Shown piece by piece: positions 60,346 through 64,000 of a DNA stretch of 64,000 bases (its first letter is position 1; each line of letters opens with the position of its first letter). This stretch comes from Bradyrhizobium sp. SRL28 (lineage in GTDB: Bacteria; Pseudomonadota; Alphaproteobacteria; Rhizobiales; Xanthobacteraceae), in assembly GCF_018596315.1 (NCBI RefSeq), contig NZ_JAHEAG010000022.1:62001-126000 (forward strand). The letters run 5' to 3'. Under the pieces are notes generated by a model. The model saw nothing but the letters and a program-made list of their open reading frames with translations, did no database searches and was not told where the DNA came from. The translations under genes were made by a program, and so were the position numbers.

Positions 60346-61362
60346 TCAATTGCCCTTCAGGTCGTGCGAAACCGGCAGGTAGTAATCGGTAAAGGCCTTG
60401 GGCATGGTCTTCAGCGTACCGACCTTGAACAGATGCGCGGCGAATTTCATGGTGCCCTGCGGCTGCAGGTTCCATTCCATCATGCCGGGCTCCTTGAGCC
60501 ACGCCAGCAGGTCCTCGACGCTGGTCTTGTCGCCGGTGACTTCCTTGTAGATCTCGACCGCAGCCTTGGTGTCGCTGCGGATCAGGTCCTGCGCCTCCTT
60601 GGTGGCGTCGCGCACCGCCTGCACGATCTTCGGATTGGCGTCGGCGAATTTGGTGGTGGTGAAGAACTGCGCCTGGCTGAGCGGGCCGCCCATCACGTCG
60701 GGCGACGACAGCACCACATGCGCGCCGGGCACGTTCTTCAGTTCGAGAAACGTAAACGGCGGAATCGCAAAATGACTACGCACTTCGTGCTGCGAATTGG
60801 TCATCGCCACATAGGCGTCGGGATGGCCGAGTTGCACGGTGTTGGGATCGAGCTTGGACCATTGGTCGGCGCCGAAGGCCTCGGCGGCCGCGATCTGCAG
60901 CACGATCGCCTGCGTCGAGACCTTGACGGTGGGCACCGCGACCTTGTCGTTCGGACCAAAGTCCTTGATCGACTTGATGTTGGGATCGCGGCTGATCAGC
61001 GTCATCGGCTGCGCCGAGGTGGCGACGATGCCCTTGACGCCGCCGCGGGTGCGATCCCACAGCAGCAGCAGATTGCCGGTTCCGGTATTGAGGATGTCGA
61101 CGCTACCGGCGAGCAATGCATCGGTCTGCGCGCCGCCGCCGCTCAGGTTGATCCATTTGGTGGTGACGCCGGGCACGCCGAGGGAAGCCGCGTGCTTCTC
61201 GATCAGCTTGTTCTTTTCCATGATGTGCGAGGGCATGTAGAAAATGCCCGGTTGCCGCGACAGCGTGACCTCCGACTTCTGCTGGGCCGATGCCTGAGAG
61301 CCCGGCAGCAACATCAGCATCGCAACGGCGCCCGCGCAGGCGCTCCACATCCCGTTTTTCAT
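60346..61362 (-). CDS. ABC transporter substrate-binding protein, NitT/TauT/SsuA type
   Basis: The 338-residue binding protein has a signal peptide (1-27, ending QASAQQ) and a class II periplasmic fold with family blocks EVTLSRQPGIFYMPSHIMEKNKLIEKHAASLGV, INLSGGGAQTDALLAGSVDILNTGTGNLLLLWDR and IKSIKDFGPNDKVAVP. It is the first gene of the leftward operon that goes on through ATPase, permease, dehydratase, lactonase, RraA-like and aldehyde dehydrogenase genes. A sugar acid, lactone or other carboxylate is a fair guess for its ligand. A long perfect palindrome lies upstream. Confidence 0.92.
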   Translation of the reverse strand: MKNGMWSACAGAVAMLMLLPGSQASAQQKSEVTLSRQPGIFYMPSHIMEKNKLIEKHAASLGVPGVTTKWINLSGGGAQTDALLAGSVDILNTGTGNLLLLWDRTRGGVKGIVATSAQPMTLISRDPNIKSIKDFGPNDKVAVPTVKVSTQAIVLQIAAAEAFGADQWSKLDPNTVQLGHPDAYVAMTNSQHEVRSHFAIPPFTFLELKNVPGAHVVLSSPDVMGGPLSQAQFFTTTKFADANPKIVQAVRDATKEAQDLIRSDTKAAVEIYKEVTGDKTSVEDLLAWLKEPGMMEWNLQPQGTMKFAAHLFKVGTLKTMPKAFTDYYLPVSHDLKGN

Positions 61363-61400
61363 TGTGCATCTCCTCCGGCGTCTCGTTGACGCTTCTGGTG

Positions 61401-61426
61401 AGATGCACTAATGTATTAGTGCATCT
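61401..61426. promoter_or_regulatory. 26-base perfect palindrome, candidate GntR operator
   Basis: The arm AGATGCACTAAT (61401-61412), a GT spacer and the arm ATTAGTGCATCT (61415-61426) form a perfect inverted repeat, 39 bases from the binding-protein start and 34 from the regulator start. Confidence 0.75.
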
Positions 61427-61459
61427 GAAGCAAGTCCCTTTGGAACGGCCGGTCGCCCG

Positions 61460-62179
61460 ATGGCTCCCCCGCAAATCGTCTCCCGCCGCGCAGCCCCGCG
61501 TTCCGCCGATCGGCTCGATCGCGACCGCCAGGCCGCGCCGCAGGTGTTCGAGCGCCTGCGTGGCATGATCATTTCGCTGGAACTGCCGCCGGGATCGCCG
61601 CTGTCGCGCGCAGCATTGGCCGGGCAATTCGGCGTCAGTTCCACGCCGATCCGCGATGCGCTGATGCGGCTCGAGGAGGAGGGCCTCGTCGACGTATTCC
61701 CGCAATATGCCACCGTGGTCAGCCGGGTCGACGTGCGGCTGGCGCAGCAGGCGCATTTCCTGCGGCAGGCGGTCGAACTCGAAATCGTGCGCGGGCTCGC
61801 GATCCAGCACGATGAGGCGCTCGTCGCCGAACTTCACGCGACGATTGCCCGCCAGCAGCAATATGCCAAGGCCGGCGATTTCGAAAAATTCATGGCCGCC
61901 GACAACGAGTTCCACAGCCAGCTCTATGCGGCTGCCGACAAGCAGGACATCTGGGCGCTGGTGCGCAGCCGCAGCGGGCATATCGACCGGCTGCGCCGGA
62001 TGCATCTGCCCTCGCCCGGCAAGGCGCAGGATATCGTGCGGCATCACAAGCTGATCGCAAAGGCGATCGATGCCGGGGAGCCCGCCGAGGCGCAGAAGCA
62101 CCTGCGCACCCATCTGTCGGGCACGCTCAGCGAACTCGCCCGGATTCGATCGCGCTATCCGGAATATCTCAGCAATTGA
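61460..62179 (+). CDS. GntR family transcriptional regulator, FadR/FCD subfamily
   Basis: The 239-residue regulator has an N-terminal winged helix (about 25-92; LSRAALAGQFGVSSTPIRDALMRLEEEGLV) and a helical FCD domain (about 95-225) with the metal-binding set Asp/His in ADNEFHSQLY, RHHKLIAKAI and LRTHLSGTL. FCD regulators usually bind a sugar acid or carboxylate and repress the divergent operon. Its likely target is the 26-base palindrome upstream. Confidence 0.93.
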   Translation: MAPPQIVSRRAAPRSADRLDRDRQAAPQVFERLRGMIISLELPPGSPLSRAALAGQFGVSSTPIRDALMRLEEEGLVDVFPQYATVVSRVDVRLAQQAHFLRQAVELEIVRGLAIQHDEALVAELHATIARQQQYAKAGDFEKFMAADNEFHSQLYAAADKQDIWALVRSRSGHIDRLRRMHLPSPGKAQDIVRHHKLIAKAIDAGEPAEAQKHLRTHLSGTLSELARIRSRYPEYLSN

Positions 62180-62419
62180 TCCTTGCCCGTTGGGCCGTGC
62201 TGCATGCGCAGGGGCTCGCGCGGGCGAATCACGCTCGCAGCGCAGGGGCTTCGTATTTGTCTGCCCGGCAACAGGCGGATAACTGCGTTTTTTTCCGGGC
62301 TTTTTGACGGCCAACCGGAACGTTCCTGCCAGCGAAGAAGTTGCGACAACACGAGGATTCGGCAAAACTCTTAACTTGCCGTTGACCTGATTCCAGCGGG
62401 GCCCGGAGTACTTTTTACC

Positions 62420-62851
62420 TTGGCAAGAATACTTGTCGTGGATGATGATGTGGCGGTCCAGATGACCGTCCGCCTGTTGCTGGAGCGCGCCGGCCATAGC
62501 GTGGTCACCGCCGATAACGGGCGAAAGGGCCTGGCATTGTGCCAGAGCGGAGATTTCGATCTGTTGTTCCTCGACATCTTCATGCCGGGAATGGACGGAT
62601 TTGAAACCATGCGGATGGTTCGCCAGCAGCGGCCGCAGATTCCGATCATCGTCATCTCCGGTCGACCGATCTCTTGGGAGGCGGACACCGGCCCTGACTT
62701 CCTGACCATGGCGACCAAGCTCGGAGCGGTCTCCAGCCTGCAGAAGCCGTTCCGGCCCGCCGACCTTCTGGCAGCCGTCACGGGCTGCCTCGAAGCCGCC
62801 AAGCGGGACTTGCCCCCGCGCCTCACCGGCGGTGTTGCTTCCTCCCCATAA
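62420..62851 (+). CDS. Single-domain response regulator (CheY-like receiver)
   Basis: The 143-residue receiver has the acidic pair D8-D9 (VVDDDVA), the phospho-acceptor D52 (LFLDIFMPGMDG), a Ser in IVISGRP and K109 (LQKPF). It has no output domain; the C-terminal tail is short. It would pass a phosphate to a partner or act by binding. It is upstream of a membrane sensor on the same strand, 66 bases on, and may be its partner. The TTG start is weakly supported by GGAG 12 bases before it. The gap 62180-62419 holds nothing recognised. Confidence 0.9.
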   Translation: MARILVVDDDVAVQMTVRLLLERAGHSVVTADNGRKGLALCQSGDFDLLFLDIFMPGMDGFETMRMVRQQRPQIPIIVISGRPISWEADTGPDFLTMATKLGAVSSLQKPFRPADLLAAVTGCLEAAKRDLPPRLTGGVASSP

Positions 62852-62917
62852 TGCGCCATAGCATCCGATTTGTCCGGCGGCTTGCCGGGCAGAGCGAGAG
62901 GGCGAACGAACACCGAC

Positions 62918-64000
62918 ATGACGCTTACAACCAGGCTTGCAATCGCGATGATTGCGTTGGTCGCGATCGCGGTTTCCGCGGTCGGATGGCTGAACTATCG
63001 CAACCTGGAACAGGCACTCCTGCTGCGCGCCCGCGACCGCATCGAGACTCATTCGCGGCAGCTCGCTACCGACCTGGAATACTACGCAGCCAGCGCGACT
63101 GGAGATGTCGCGAGCTTTCATTCCGCAGCGGCGCTGCAGGGATTGATCCGCGCCCACAGATCGGGAGGCATAGATCCGGTCGATGGCGTTTCCGAAAAGA
63201 CCTGGCGCGACCGGCTGGCATCACGTTTCGCGGCCGAACTCGAAGCCAAGCCCGCCTATGCGATGCTTCGGGTCATAGGCCTTGATGATGGTGGCCGTGA
63301 GCTTGTCCGCGTCGATCGCGCGGGACCGAACGACACAGTTCGGATCGTGCCCGAAGAGGGATTGCTGGCGAGAAACAGTCGCAGCTACTTCCCGGAAACG
63401 ATCCGGCTAGGCCCCGGACAAATTTACGTCTCGGCGCTCGATCTGGGTCGCCGGAACGGACTGATCGAGGCGGTGCACAGGCCGACACTTCGCATCGCGA
63501 CGCCGATATTCGCAGACGACGGCAAGCTGTTCGGCATTTTCATGATCAATGTTGACATGCGGCGCGCGTTCGACCGTGTCCGGTCATCGGTGTTGCCTGG
63601 CGAGACCATCTACGTCGTCAACAAGCAGGGCGACTATCTCATTCATCCGGATCGTTCGCGCGAATTCGGCGCGTTGCTCGGCAAGCCGAACGACTGGAAA
63701 GCCGACTTCCCGCATCTGGCGTCGCAGGCCGGGGCCAAGCAAGGCAGCGCGGACATAGTTCCGGATCAAGCCGCACAGCCGGGCGGAATAGCCCTCGCGC
63801 CTGCCTTGCTTGCCGGCGTCGAATGGGTTGGCGTCATCGAAACCGCGCCTAACGCCGTCATCATGGCGCCGGCCGCAAGCATCAGAAATACATCCCTTCT
63901 CGTCGGCGGGATCGCGGTGTTGTGCGCGGCAGTGCTGGCCCTGCTGATCGCGAGGTCGCTGACCCGCCCGATCGTGCAGTTAACCGAAGCCGTGCAGGGA
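62918..64000 (+). CDS. Membrane sensor with Cache-type periplasmic domain and HAMP (partial; runs off window)
   Basis: The frame is open from ATG 62918 to the window end, 361 residues, with no stop. TM1 is about 7-25 (LAIAMIALVAIAVSAVGWL). The periplasmic part (about 26-325) looks like a double-Cache sensor: FGIFMINVDMRRAFD, GETIYVVNKQGDYLIHPDRSREFG and GVEWVGVIET. TM2 is about 328-349 (LLVGGIAVLCAAVLALLIARSL), followed by the start of HAMP (TRPIVQLTEAVQG). The missing part is most likely a histidine kinase, given the response regulator next door, but a chemoreceptor or cyclase is possible. Confidence 0.88.
   Translation, partial: MTLTTRLAIAMIALVAIAVSAVGWLNYRNLEQALLLRARDRIETHSRQLATDLEYYAASATGDVASFHSAAALQGLIRAHRSGGIDPVDGVSEKTWRDRLASRFAAELEAKPAYAMLRVIGLDDGGRELVRVDRAGPNDTVRIVPEEGLLARNSRSYFPETIRLGPGQIYVSALDLGRRNGLIEAVHRPTLRIATPIFADDGKLFGIFMINVDMRRAFDRVRSSVLPGETIYVVNKQGDYLIHPDRSREFGALLGKPNDWKADFPHLASQAGAKQGSADIVPDQAAQPGGIALAPALLAGVEWVGVIETAPNAVIMAPAASIRNTSLLVGGIAVLCAAVLALLIARSLTRPIVQLTEAVQG

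Overview
The window is a high-GC alphaproteobacterial chromosome segment. Gene content and repeats point to Bradyrhizobium or a close relative (inference; no 16S rRNA is present). Supporting signs are a form II cox (molybdenum hydroxylase) set in S-L-M order, a complete tyrosine/homogentisate pathway, DUF3175/DUF1127/DUF2783-type small proteins, and at least seven families of intergenic palindromic repeats, one of which gives the well-known spurious peptides SSLRTQGPI and VPANAGT. No rRNA, tRNA, CRISPR array, transposase or prophage was seen.

Layout. 1-4.3 kb: last codons of a probable TonB-dependent receptor, a PepSY membrane protein broken by a one-base frameshift, a DUF3175 protein and a chemoreceptor whose 3' end is partly duplicated beside a repeat. 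4.7-9.7 kb: coxS-coxL-coxM, a strong terminator, and an alpha-methylacyl-CoA racemase-type CaiB/BaiF protein. 9.8-18.4 kb: aromatic amino acid breakdown, with hppD divergent from an Lrp/AsnC regulator, a DUF1272 protein, and a leftward operon (FAD monooxygenase, DUF2783, metallo-beta-lactamase-fold protein, hmgA, fahA) divergent from a MarR regulator. 18.5-20.6 kb: RidA, a beta-hydroxyacid dehydrogenase and an AHL-lactonase-like hydrolase in one operon. 21.1-33.5 kb: envelope and signalling genes: a catalytically dead caspase-like/TPR protein, OmpA, an RND efflux pair, a Crp-type regulator, AsmA and a class III adenylate/guanylate cyclase. 33.5-38.9 kb: a VapBC toxin-antitoxin pair, a DUF1127 protein, a tautomerase, a winged-helix/TPR regulator with a decayed partial copy nearby, a methyltransferase and an alpha/beta hydrolase. 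39-46.7 kb: an orphan efflux adaptor, a GIY-YIG protein enclosed by repeats, a second dead caspase-like protein, a terpenoid-cyclase-fold protein, an SNase-like protein, an LssY-domain protein and an aminotransferase. 47-53.3 kb: a ferric-type ABC importer and an oligopeptidase B. 53.4-62.2 kb: a leftward sugar-acid operon (NitT/TauT-type ABC importer, IlvD/EDD dehydratase, SMP-30 lactonase, RraA-fold protein, aldehyde dehydrogenase) divergent from its GntR regulator. 62.4-64 kb: a single-domain response regulator and a membrane sensor that runs off the edge.

The most interesting pattern is a likely cAMP-Crp circuit. A Crp-family protein keeps the residues for cyclic-nucleotide binding and the RE..R recognition helix. 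A class III cyclase lies two genes away. Four TGTGA-N6-TCACA-type boxes (two perfect, two 9/10) sit in four divergent intergenic regions, next to crp itself, both pseudo-caspase genes, the RidA/lactonase operon, the winged-helix/TPR regulator and the cyclase-fold gene. The two caspase-fold proteins both lack the His-Cys dyad in parallel ways and could be non-proteolytic envelope or binding factors under this circuit (inference).
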